Positions 50,720-61,353 of a stretch of 64,000 nt of DNA are shown here, piece after piece (position 1 is the stretch's first letter; every line of letters starts with the position of its first letter). The DNA lies in contig JAQFVV010012509.1 of assembly GCA_028023455.1 (NCBI GenBank), positions 2,110,001 through 2,174,000 of the forward strand. Direction: 5' to 3'. The notes below the pieces were generated by a model that was not told where the DNA came from, made no database searches, and worked only from the letters and a program-made list of their open reading frames with translations. A program made the position numbers and the translations under genes. Source of the DNA: Epiperipatus broadwayi. Taxonomy: Eukaryota > Onychophora > Udeonychophora > Euonychophora > Peripatidae.

Positions 50720-52209
50720 GTAAGAATAATTTTTATTTACATTTTTATTTACCATTGTCAAACTCACCCCACTCACAACTTTGACACCATCCACCTCAGA
50801 TAAATACAATAATGATTATTACTAATCATTTTCTAAACTAGAGATTGTCTCTAGCACAGATATAAACTTTGAACTTCAGTTAAAGATTAATATATCTGAT
50901 TTTTTAATTTTAAACGTACACACACATGGAGTTATTCACCTTTGTCTTTCCCACGTGTAATATCTTTAGAGATATATTAAACAACTTCCGTACTTCCCTA
51001 TCCTTTTTAAATTCATATAAACGAAGATACAATAAAAGACAAATGACCCCAATATGCATGTTAGGATTGCAGTTTTAAAATTTAGGTATACATAGTAATT
51101 ATTATCCAATTTAAATATTTATCTTGTTTTGTTGAATTTTAAATCTTAGAAATTCTGTATTATATTATTATTTGAGGTGTATTATGACATTGTGGTTACA
51201 CAGTTTTACAAAGCATCCTTAATTTAAATTTTTTCAAGTCTATGTTATGATTTTATGGCATCCATGTCTCATAATAACAACCTTTTATACGATTAATTTA
51301 TTTGAAATAGTTTTATTACTATAATGAAACATCCTATCTTTTAATATGTGAATAAAAATACATAATCAAATGACTTTATTGTTTGGGAGTTCATAAGAAG
51401 TTCTGGTGGCAGAAATGGAATCTATCTGAGGATTTTATATTCCAGAGTCTGATCCTATCACTGCATCAAATAACGTAGAACATTATAATTTGTTAAATGC
51501 AGCAATAGCACACCATACTTGACTTTTCTATTTAAAAGGCCACCAAAATATTTTTGGACCAATAATCATTCGGGCTAAAAGTTTATTTCTTCCATTACTA
51601 TCTTACAAATGAACAATCTTATTACCACTTAACAAATAGTTATTTTTTTATTATTAAAAGATGTATCAGGGAACTTTATATTAACTAATATCTTGTACTA
51701 TTGATTCTTTATATGCATAGGAAAGTATATCCCAGATTAAAGCTGTACTGTGCTTGTGTATAGTAGTAATACGTACAAAAGACACTGCTGACCAATAATT
51801 AAATAGTAATCCACAGTTAAATATTTAATACATTTAAAGACTGTTGGAATTAATGAATTGTTTGAAATTAATTTTGAACTTGATTTTTAGAAAACAATAA
51901 ACTTTTTTCTAAACATTGTGCACTTTACCTCCCATGTTCATGAAATCCATGTTTAGGTCTGGATAAAACTTTGGACTTTTTTTGTTTGTTAAAGATTCAT
52001 GTAAGTTTTTTTTTTTTTTCAGATATCCAATAGTTAACTCCATAACTCATATAATTATTAGTCATTATATAAAGAAGGAAAGAAACAAAAAGCCTTTCCC
52101 ACTGACATTCATTTGGTTAGCTTTGTGAGTATTGTCTTCTCCGTTGTTTTTCTGTAGAGAAATGTGTAGAAAGTCTAGCATTGAGATATTTAAAGACTTT
52201 TTTATCTAT

Positions 52210-54308
52210 ATGTATATAGCATTTTAAAATTATCATGTGAAACTAATGCTAGAATTGGTAAATGATTGAAAGATGAAAATGCTGTGGATATATTTGATAA
52301 TAATGATGGAAATGTGAGTGGACACAGACTTGTGGAGTTCTCGGGAAAAGAAAAGTATTGTACTATGAAGTTTGTTTGTGTTTTTAAACAAAATTCCGAA
52401 AGGTCGGTAGAATTGAGTTCTATTTTAACTAAAAAAAATATGTATTTCAAGATTGTAATATCCTTAATAAATTCAACACAGAAAGTGATCATCAATTAGT
52501 AAGATGTGTGTTAATGCAAAACTACAGAGACAAAACTATTAAAAATGACAATATTAATAACTGATGTTCATAATTCTTCAGAAACAAACCATTGAATTTA
52601 AATTAGAACTTTGAAGTTGGTTCAGATTTGACTGAAATCAATAAAAAAAATAATTGATATCATATTAAATGCTGTGGTCTAAATTTTCTATTGAGTTAAG
52701 AGAATATATGAAGAAAATAAAAAGTATGAAATTTTTTTAAAATGATCTATTAATGAAAATTTTTAAAAATGTATTTTAAGAATGGAATATTTAGATTTTT
52801 ATAAAGTGATAAAAAAAAAAAATCGTTAATGATATAAGAAAATAAAATATAATTGGCAAGAAAATCTATATAAGAAAATAAATATATGCTCAAAAGTGTA
52901 GAACAACATCTTGATATTGGAAGAAGTTATTTCTCCAATAAGAGGAAAATACAAAATTATTATTAAAATAAGAGATGTTATAAAATTTGTGGAAGAGTTT
53001 TATAAAGAATTATATAGTAAAAAAAAATAAGAAAACAAAGTATTTTCTATAATTATTACACCTTCTGAATTGCTTAGCATTTTAAATGATAAAATGAGAA
53101 ATGCAATTAGATCTATGAAGAAGGGAAAATCTCCAGGAAATTATGGAATTATTATTAATATTTTAAGAGAAGCAGGTGAAGAAATAGAAAAATTGCTAGC
53201 AAAGATATATATATCAAATGTTTAAAGGATAAAAGTATACCAGATAATTGAATGAATTCAGTAATAATATTTTTATTTAAAAAAGACTATATTAGAAATT
53301 ACAGACGTATTATTCCTATACAAATTTTTTATCATAATCATTACAATTTATTTATTTGATTTTGCATTCTGATAGACTAAAAGACCAAGCTGGATTTGAT
53401 TTTAGCACAGTGGATCATATACAAAATATTTGATTTTATAAGCAGTTCTACAGTGATTAAAACATTAGATATTCAAGTCATTGTCATATTCTGAAAAATA
53501 TTTACCAAAATGCAACACCTATTATTAGATTAAATGGTGAATTAACATTGAGAAAGATGTATGATGGTGATTCTGCAGCTCCAATACTTTTATTGTAGTT
53601 TTACATGAAGTATTTAATGGATTAAAATCATAAAAGTAAATGAAATGATGTAGTTGTTTTTGCAAATAATGCTTCAGAACTTCAGGAAATGTTGCAAGAT
53701 TTATCAGATGAAAGTACAAAAATAGAAATAAAGGTAAATGTTAAAAAGTCTAAACTAATGTTAAATGGATTTTTTCAGGATAAAATAAAGATTAATAATC
53801 ATGAATAAGAAGTTAACAATTACAAATCTTGATGAGATTACTGATTAGACAGAAACATAATGGATGAAATAAATCATAGTATTGAACTTTGATTGAGTAC
53901 TTGTAATAGAATTAACTCAATACGGAAACTTCAGACCACTCAATGAAGTATGGAGGAGTGTATGTTAGGAATAATAATGAGATCAAAAACTAAATATGTA
54001 GATGAGACAACAAACAAGTATCATTGACTTCATTGAAAGAATTTATGGAAATGGAGTTAGGCTGAACATATTCCTAGAAGTCATGATAATAGAGGGGTAG
54101 TTGATGTTTTAAATTGAATTCTAAGAGATTTGAAAGATCTAAAAAGAGACCATATATGAGATAGTTAAATGAAATAATGAAGTTTGTTAGTGTATTCTGG
54201 AGAAGAAGATTTGGAAAATCAGTATAACTTGATTAAATTTGGAATGACCTTCGTCCTGCAGTGGACCGATAATGATTGAAAATGATGATGAATATATACA
54301 TATATATC
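52210..54308 (+). pseudogene. Dead RTE-like LINE (endonuclease tail plus reverse transcriptase)
   Basis: Broken + strand frames follow the order of an RTE-type non-LTR retrotransposon. TNARIG near 52240, GNVSGHRLVEFSGKEK near 52310 and SDHQLVRCVL near 52480 are the apurinic-like endonuclease tail. AIRSMKKGKSPGNYG at 53104 and the block ending RNYRRIIPI near 53310 are the RT fingers. NDVVVFANNASELQEMLQDL at 53644 marks the palm, where the usual ADD catalytic motif has become ND. LQTTQ, SMEECMLGI and HIPRSHDNR (to about 54100) are the C-terminal block, and WNDLRPAVDR near 54240 is the last. It ends in a TGATGATGA-type run and (TA)n, as RTE elements often do. Many stops and frameshifts are present. 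Confidence 0.82.
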
Positions 54309-54810
54309 AACTGCTAGATTTATTATCTTTCTTAAGAACATGGTACCCTGTAGCAAATGTTAATGCCCAAATTGTTATTTTTAGTCAACAAAAGATCTTT
54401 TTTTGCAAGCCACTAGAAGATAGAATATAATAAATTTTATTTCAAATATTGACAGTAATAATATAATTTTGGTATTATTTTTCTAGTCAGAGCTACTAAG
54501 TATTTGTTTTCAATAACTTAAATTAAATATAAACAAATAATAACTTACTCTCGATTATAATTGAAAATAGCAACCAGATCATGTGATATAGTCTTCCATA
54601 TGAATAATATTGGCATTATTGAATTTGTTATTGTATATAACATCTATTAGCTAGTCTAAAAGGATCTCCTTGGTTGGCTAAACAAAATTTTGTGAATGTT
54701 TAACATTTGTGAAACTTTACTATGCTGTTCTTACAAAGGTTATATCTAAATAAATCAACAATATAAAATATCTTTATATAACAGTAATAATATATATAAT
54801 AATCATACAC

Positions 54811-55159
54811 AAAAAGCTCTTTTCGTTAATTTTTGCCCTTTTTAATGTATTTTAATTCATTTACAATTATGATCTATATTTCATACATGGCGAAAGCTAT
54901 CTTTTTGATAAAAAATTAACTACATCCTATTAAAACCATACAATATTTTTAAGCCTTATAAAAAAAAAAAAAAAATCTGTGAATGGAAGATTATATAATA
55001 TACATTTACACGGGGGGGGGGGGGGTTGTATGTCTTAAAAATATTGTATGGTTTTAATAGAATACATATAGTTAAATTTTTATTTAAAAAAAAAGATAGA
55101 TGTCGCTATGTAGCACATTGAACAAGACAAAAATTTATATTTGCCAAAAAGAGCTTTTT
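54811..55159. mobile_element. Palindromic MITE (349 bp)
   Basis: Outer ends AAAAAGCTCTTTT and AAAAGAGCTTTTT, with inner arms containing CTATTAAAACCATACAATAT (about 54928) and its complement (about 55040). The loop holds a 14-G run (55012-55025). No ORF. Confidence 0.85.
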
Positions 55160-55859
55160 TCATATATCAGTGATTTATTTAAATATATGTAAAAGCAGCA
55201 TAATGGATTAAAACTTCTTTTCCTTTTTAAAGATTATATCATATGATCTAGTAAATATATTTTCAATTATATTAGACCATAAATTATTCATTGTATACAT
55301 TTCATTAGTGATTGGGTCTATTCCAAGGTTATTAAATATGAGTATTCAGTGCAAAATTCATCTCTAGTGTAGTTTTTTTTCTTTCTGCTTTGAGAAATAA
55401 ATAATAACAAAATTCCATTATTATTGCATATATTTGAAATAAAATTTTCAATCTCACGGATATATTAGCTATCAGACAAGCATCTTCTTTTGTTGTCGAT
55501 AACATTTGGAATACTTTACCATGCTGTTTTTTTATATCATGATCTCACAGTCATTTTCAATTACATTAGTTCATGAATTATTTGTTTATATATATATATA
55601 TTAAAGATTTTCATTGACTTAAAATGTAAACATTGAAAATGTAATGGAATTTTTGTATGCATTAAAGTAGATAAAAATTTCTGTCTTGTAACCAACAATT
55701 AAAACAGATAGTGCAAACGAAACTACATGAATAGTAAATAACAATGATTTATAATAATCTAAGAGATTGACTGCTGAAGTTTTTATCTATTTTAATGCTT
55801 GAAATTTGTTGTTATATTTTTAATATTTAATTATATATGAATATACATTTATTTTGCAG

Positions 55860-56089
55860 ATAATTCTAGTTTGTCTCATTTTTCTGCTAATCACAATTTT
55901 TCATTTCCTGGAACTAATACCAGTCTCAGTGGACAAATAAACACAGGAAGACAGTCACCTGTCAATCTTTCTAAATGGTTTGGAAATGAGCTTTTGAAAC
56001 AGCAGCTGCCAGACTTGCCACCTCTTCCTGCACAAAAGGCTCTCTCAGTTGAAGAATTAGAACGTCGTCAGCAGGCCGTTGGAAATTGA
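55860..56089 (+). CDS. EIF4ENIF1: 4E-T terminal exon with conserved C-terminus and stop
   Basis: The acceptor is TTTATTTTGCAG before 55860. The exon enters in phase 1 (split Asp codon) and ends at TGA 56087-56089. It encodes NSSLSHFSANHNFSFPG, then a Ser/Thr/Asn linker and the conserved end LSKWFGNELLKQQLPDLP followed by KALSVEELERRQQAVGN. The SKWFG...LP...(L/I)SV(E/D)ELE(R/Y)RQ pattern is the C-terminal signature of animal 4E-T and is the strongest single evidence for the gene's identity. In the vertebrate protein the C-terminal region is the part reported to bind LSM14; I infer the same here. Confidence 0.95.
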
Positions 56090-57430
56090 AGTAAATAATA
56101 ATGGTTCTTTGTCATACAGGAAATGCCCCCTCCATTTTTTTTTTTCAATGAGTTTTTCCACGTCACTAAATAAGATACTCAGGCATATTTTCTGAAGAAA
56201 ATTACAGAAATATGCAAAAAAAATTTTTTGTTGTTGTTATTGTTGTTGTTTGTTTTTATTAAGGATAAAATTTTTATCCAACATGTGTATATTAAAATCG
56301 GGAAGTAACCTAAAAATTTATAATGTTTAAATTCTTGTACAAAGTATTTCATTATAACAAGTGTTGAATCATTTTTGTTTTTTGTGTGTGTTTTTAGTTT
56401 CATTTGAATGTAAAAAAGAAAAAGAGAACTACCAACTTTGTATAAAAGATGCAGAAGACCAAAATTCACATAAACTCATTTAAGATACTTAAACTTTTTA
56501 TATATAATTTTAGTTTTTTCTCTCTCACTGTTTTTGATTTTGCTTTAAAAGAAAACAGAAAAAAAAAAAACAAAATACTTGTTCCTGGTGGTAAATAGAA
56601 AATGAGAAGGCATATTGTTTTTACCTCCTTTGAACGAGGAAATTATTTGTAAATGTTCTGTAAAATATATTTTTGTGAAGCTTTTCCACAAATTAGTGGA
56701 TAGTAGATAATCATAAATCATTTTTTTCCTTTTCATGTATTTTCTTTTGTGTGTAAAAATCATATTTTTGTAAATGTATGTATGTCGTATATATGTAACA
56801 ATTTTTTTTACTCCTTGTCTGGTTATTGTCCTATTAGCATTGAAAATTCTCTACCTATTGTAATATGTATAAAAACTATTCTATCCTTCCTTTTAGTTTA
56901 TTTTTATTTTTCTCCCTCTTAATTCAATCATTTTGGTGTTGTTCCTGCAATATTTTTATTTTGGTTGATTTGTTTATATAAACTTTTATTTTTAATTTCT
57001 TTAATTTTGTAAGCATCATGCAAGATATATCTTTTTATTAATTTTTTTATTTATTTATTTTTCATCTTTTGAAAATAAAATCATAAAATTAAAAGTTCCA
57101 ATACACCATTCTTCGGTGTGAATGTATATGATATATATTGCATATAGCCTTTTCCCAGTTTGGTTGTGTATTGTGATTTTGGTAAAGTGTTTATTTTTTT
57201 TGTTTTTCTCTTTCCAGTCCCCAAAGCATTGTGTGAATATTATTTGAGTTTGTATTTTATAGATGTATTTTCAGAGAGCCATGAATTGGTCTCAATGTTA
57301 AAAATTTTTTCATTGCTTTGAAAATTATCTTAACTAAATATGTAATAACTAGACACCTTGAAAGAAATGTAAATGTTTATGATCATATATTTTGGCATTT
57401 GAATAAAACAAAACATTTTCTTTGCTTTGT
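56090..57430 (+). other. EIF4ENIF1: 4E-T 3' UTR
   Basis: T-rich sequence after the stop codon with no further coding exon. It includes a small hairpin at 56183-56215 (GCATATTTTCTG / CAGAAATATGC) and many TGTA and T-run elements. Candidate poly(A) signals AATAAA occur at 57074-57079 and 57402-57407. The second is followed by a T/G-rich stretch (TTTTCTTTGCTTTGTTGAAT), so cleavage near 57.43 kb is plausible. The true end is inferred. Confidence 0.7.
57402..57407 (+). promoter_or_regulatory. EIF4ENIF1: Candidate poly(A) signal AATAAA
   Basis: A canonical hexamer about 1.3 kb after the stop codon with a T/G-rich region directly downstream. A second AATAAA at 57074-57079 could give a shorter transcript. 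Confidence 0.6.
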
Positions 57431-57526
57431 TGAATATGATTTTTTAATTTTTTTTTCTTTCAGAAATGAAATCTAAACAAACCTAAGGTTAATTTTTTAT
57501 ATGCATGTATTGTTATGCTTCTACAC

Positions 57527-57550
57527 AGTGTGTGTGTGTGTGTGTATATA
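57527..57550 (+). repeat. (TG)n(TA)n microsatellite at the edge of the Penelope-like palindrome
   Basis: TGTGTGTGTGTGTGTATATA directly precedes the left end of the palindrome at about 57550. It may be the insertion target or a tail produced on insertion. Confidence 0.7.
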
Positions 57551-57684
57551 ATCAAAACTACCCCAAATCCAAAATTAAACAAGACCAGCATAAAAATAAT
57601 ATTAAAACACAACCTAAGGTTTCACTGCTACAAGCAGACTTCTCAAGTGTAAAGAACTACAAAAACTACACAATATATATAATA

Positions 57685-58553
57685 TTAAAAACTACCCACA
57701 AATCCATTCACTTCCCATCCACCCTTAATATTAAAAGAACTCTTAAATAAGTTAATTGCTTCAGAATAATAAATTTTCAATAATAAAGACTCTTTAATTC
57801 TTCTTTTGATTTTATTTCTCTCAAAGAAGACAACCTTAGCTTCATCAAAATCAATAGTGTGGCCTGTATCTTTTTCATGGACATACAAAGCAGAACTAAG
57901 ATATCTATTTTTAACTCTACTTTTATGAACCTTTAATCTTTCATTTAAACTCAAACTATTCTGACCTATGTAAACCTTCTTACAAAATAAACAAAGAATA
58001 AAATATTCTACACCAGGAATAGTCTTTCTATCAAAAACTTCTTTTGTATTATTTAATAAATTATTCAATGTAACACCCCTTTTCCAAGCAATTTTCTTAT
58101 TTCCAAACAATTTACTATTTCCACACACAATTTTATAAGAAGACAATTTAAATGGCAAAGAAATAAAATCATGTTTTTCTTTAACCTTTACATCCTTACA
58201 AATATTACTATTAAATAAAATACTTTTAATAAATTTATCAGAGTATCCAACACTTAAGTAATCTTTATAAAATTGATATTTCTGAAACAAAGCTACCCCA
58301 CTAGAATTATTTAATTTATATTCCTATGACAATAATTCCTTAAAGCAGCTACTTTATGAGATACAGACTGATAGCTATCAGGTTTAATTATAGATCTTAA
58401 TTCTTTACTTTTAACTAAATGGCTGCACAATAAACAATTAGTTTCTACATTTCTAATCACCAAAAGATATAAAAATTTTAACTTACCAAATAGAAGAATC
58501 AAAGCAATTAAACTCATTTACAAATTCCTTCAATTTATCATTCTCAACTACAA
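57685..58553 (-). pseudogene. Penelope-like element, left copy: RT tail and GIY-YIG nuclease (broken)
   Basis: Upstream (- strand, 58517-58311) the frame reads KPDSYQSVSHKVAALRNYCH, the conserved region after the RT palm in Penelope-like proteins. It then breaks: a base missing near 58320 relative to the right copy creates a stop. The following frame (58290-57685) is the 201-codon linker plus nuclease. Compared with the right copy it has 11 amino-acid differences, including Val to Glu within the GIY-like motif (GVEYFI), Pro to Leu just after it, and Ser/Gly changes, so it is probably inactive. Confidence 0.85.
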
Positions 58554-59221
58554 ATTATTGTCATAGGAATTATTGCCATAGGAATATTAAATTAAATAAT
58601 TCTAGTGGGGTAGCTTTGTTTCAGAAATATCAATTTTATAAAGATTACTTAAGTGTTGGATACTCTGATAAATTTGTTAAAAGTATTTTATTTAATAGTA
58701 ATATTTGTAAGGATGTAAAGATTAAAGAAAAACATGATTTTATTTTTTTGCCATTTAAATTGTCTTCTTATAAAATTGTGTGTGGAAATAGTAAATTGTT
58801 TGGAAATAAGAAAATTGCTTGGAAAAGGTGTGTTACATTGAATAATTTATTAAATAATACAAAAGAAGTTTTTGATAGAAAGACTATTCCTGGTGTAGTA
58901 TATTTTATTCCTTGTTTATTTTGTAAGAAGGTTTACATAGGTCAGAGTAGTTTGAGTTTAAATGAAAGATTAAAGGTTCATAAAAGTAGAGTTAAAAATA
59001 GATATCTTGGTTCTGCTTTGTATGTCCATGAAAAAGATACAGGCCACACTATTGATTTTGATGAAGCTAAGGTTGTCTTCTTTGAGAGAAATGAAATCAA
59101 AAGAAGAATTAAAGAGTCTTTATTATTGAAAAATTATTATTCTGATGCAATTAACTTATTTAAGAGTTCTTTTAATATTAAGGGTGGGTGGGAAGTGAAT
59201 GGATTTGTGGGTAGTTTTTAA
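58553..59221 (+). CDS. Penelope-like element, right copy: 5'-truncated GIY-YIG endonuclease ORF
   Basis: An open frame of about 222 codons begins at the truncation point (NYCHRNYCHRNIKLN, with a short duplicated NYCHR unit) and ends at TAA 59219-59221. Counting from the TTG at 58616, GVVYFIPC (93-100) is the GIY half, CLFC (100-103) contributes a Cys pair, YIGQ (107-110) is the YIG half, Arg118 lies in NERLKVH, His122 follows, HEKDTGH is at 138-144 and the conserved acidic position is in FFERNEIKRRIKE (about 156-168). All key residues of the Penelope-type nuclease appear intact, but there is no RT and no start codon, so expression is doubtful. Confidence 0.85.
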   Translation, partial: NYCHRNYCHRNIKLNNSSGVALFQKYQFYKDYLSVGYSDKFVKSILFNSNICKDVKIKEKHDFIFLPFKLSSYKIVCGNSKLFGNKKIAWKRCVTLNNLLNNTKEVFDRKTIPGVVYFIPCLFCKKVYIGQSSLSLNERLKVHKSRVKNRYLGSALYVHEKDTGHTIDFDEAKVVFFERNEIKRRIKESLLLKNYYSDAINLFKSSFNIKGGWEVNGFVGSF

Positions 59222-59356
59222 TATTATATATATTGTGTAGTTTTTGTAGTTCTTTACACTTGAGAAGTCTGCTTGTAGCAGTGAAACCTTAGGTTGTGTT
59301 TTAATATTATTTTTATGCTGGTGTTGTTTAATTTTGGATTTGGGGTAGTTTTGATT

Positions 59357-59663
59357 ATATATTGAGATTAATACTCAACTACTGGTTTATTAAGTAAATG
59401 ATGAAATACTCTCAATCCAAAGCAGAAGACAAAACTTTTACAGACTGAGGGAACAGACCATCTTTTCTCTTTACCTCATCTTATATAGAGGTTATCTCAA
59501 GCACTTTGGAAAGAAAGCATGAGTTTTTGAATCAATCATATTACGTTTAAAAGCTATTTTTTAATTGATTTATATTATTTTAATTCACATTTGTCTTGTG
59601 CTTTGGATTGACAGTATTTTATTTATTTAATAAACTACTAATTTTGAGTATTAATCTTAATAT
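59357..59663. mobile_element. Palindromic MITE abutting the Penelope-like palindrome
   Basis: GAGATTAATACTCAA at 59364 and its near-complement at about 59643-59658 form the ends. Inner arms include TCAATCCAAAGCA (about 59413) and TGCTTTGGATTGA (about 59599). The arms diverge moderately, so it is older than the MITEs in intron c. Confidence 0.75.
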
Positions 59664-61350
59664 ATTACATAATATTAATTACTGGAAATATCTTTTATTT
59701 ACATATTTCACTCCTTAAGTTAGTATTGCAATGTGTAAATTGAAAATTTTCACACGAGCTAATACATCAAATAATACAATTTTTTTATTATTATATCATT
59801 TGTTGTATTAGCTAATATCTAACTTGCATCAGTATTTTTTCCTCCCATACTTGCATTTCAACAATGAAACACTTGTTTTTATGTAATATAATAACTCTGC
59901 AAATAAGGTCAAAGGATTAAAAATGTATAAGAGAATCTAATTTTATAAGCATAAAGTTTTATATTTTTTCAAAAAAATTACAATGACTTAGATTCTGCTT
60001 ATATTAAAAAATTAGTAAGTAGTGTATAAATTTATAATTATATCATATATAAAGCTTTAATACTTTAAATAATGAAAGTAAATTTTTAAACTTAAATTTT
60101 CTGCCATACGTTTTAAGTGACAGTATTAAAATTTACTATTGATTGGTAGTGTTGTAGTCTTATCTTAAAGGTAGTTTTTTTTTTTCTGTTTAACCATTTG
60201 ATGTTTGTTTTTTATAAAGTAAATATCACTATTTATTTTATCATACAGAAAAAAATTTTAAATAATAGAATAATTAATTATTTGGAAATTTACAAAAAGT
60301 TTGAACACTGGAAATGAATAAAGCTTGAGCCCAGCAATTCATGGACCTTGAGTTGCAGTGTTCAGCATTCTTCCTCAGCACTAAACCTCACAGGCCATTT
60401 TATTTTTATAAAACGATAATTTATAAATTATTATAGTTTTTAAATATTGCAATTCAACTTTTTATACTAAAATCAAAACTTATGAAATTTAGCTTGCAGA
60501 ATTTACGATTTATTAATTAATTCAATATAAATTTAATTTTATTTAAAAAATAGAGAAGGAAGAAATTGAGTATTGTATAAGAATTTCATTTTTTTTTTAA
60601 AAAAAAGAAGTGTTTATTCTGTTAAAATTATCCTTTGTGATTTAACATATTAATAGAACAATGGCTTCAAAAGCCAAGGTCTCCAGTATCAATTTTGAGC
60701 TAAGGAAAATAAAAAATTTCAAGATTATTAAATACATCTCATGTAATGATTATAAATGTATATTAAGATTTGCAATTGAAATTTTAGGCATTAATCTAAT
60801 CTATTAAATTATTTTACTGATTAAGAATTTGTTAATTTGTTAAAATCATTTGTAAATATTTTATTAATGATGATTTAGATTAATAATACAAAGCAGTATT
60901 TTTTATGAAATTAATTGTTTATATATAAAAAAAATTGTCATGAAATATAATTAAGCATTATTTTAAAAAATCTATAACTGGAAATTAGTATGGGGTTTTT
61001 TTTTCTTTTGCTTTAGTAACAGCTTGCTACAAATTAGTATGGGGTTTTTTTTCTTTTGCTTTAGTAACAGCTTGCTACAATTACAGAAAATGAATATTTT
61101 GCAAACTGAAAGTTATATTTATGATATAAATACTGTAGAAAGGAGTTGGGTCTCTCAAGAATTGAAGTTTAACTAATGCAGTAGTTCCAATGTGTCAGCA
61201 ACACTTGGTTGCAAGCCACAGTGGAAATGCTGAAATTCACAGTTAAGCGTCAAACATATATATACTGGCATATGCAGAGCAAACAAAAAATAATAAATAT
61301 AGAAAATTTTAAAAAATTATATATTTTTTTCATTGTGGATAACTGAAACC
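59664..61350. other. Downstream A+T-rich spacer
   Basis: No gene is recognised. It contains a 49-bp tandem duplication at 60982-61078 and A/T runs. A GC-richer patch at about 60325-60395 shows nothing identifiable. Confidence 0.6.
60982..61078 (+). repeat. Two-copy tandem duplication, 49-bp unit
   Basis: AAATTAGTATGGGG, a T run, then CTTTTGCTTTAGTAACAGCT and TGCTAC occurs at 60982-61030 and again at 61031-61078, differing only in T-run length. Confidence 0.95.
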
Positions 61351-61353
61351 GTA

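Larger units (their letters stand above)
50720..55859 (+). other. 4E-T intron d (5,140 bp)
   Basis: A phase-1 intron holding an RTE-like LINE remnant (52210-54300) and a palindromic MITE (54811-55159). The stretch 50720-52200 is A+T-rich with nothing recognisable, as are 54310-54810 and 55160-55859. Confidence 0.85.
57550..59356. mobile_element. Head-to-head palindrome of two truncated Penelope-like elements
   Basis: Left arm about 57550-58340 and right arm about 58567-59356 are inverted copies. Matching points have coordinate sums of 116906 from the outer ends through the whole coding part (57685 with 59221, 58290 with 58616), so there is no net length change in the arms there. Both copies have their 3' ends outward and their truncated 5' ends facing the centre. 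The left (-) copy reaches further into the RT than the right. The pair lies about 120 bp beyond the last poly(A) signal of 4E-T and ends directly at a MITE. Confidence 0.9.
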
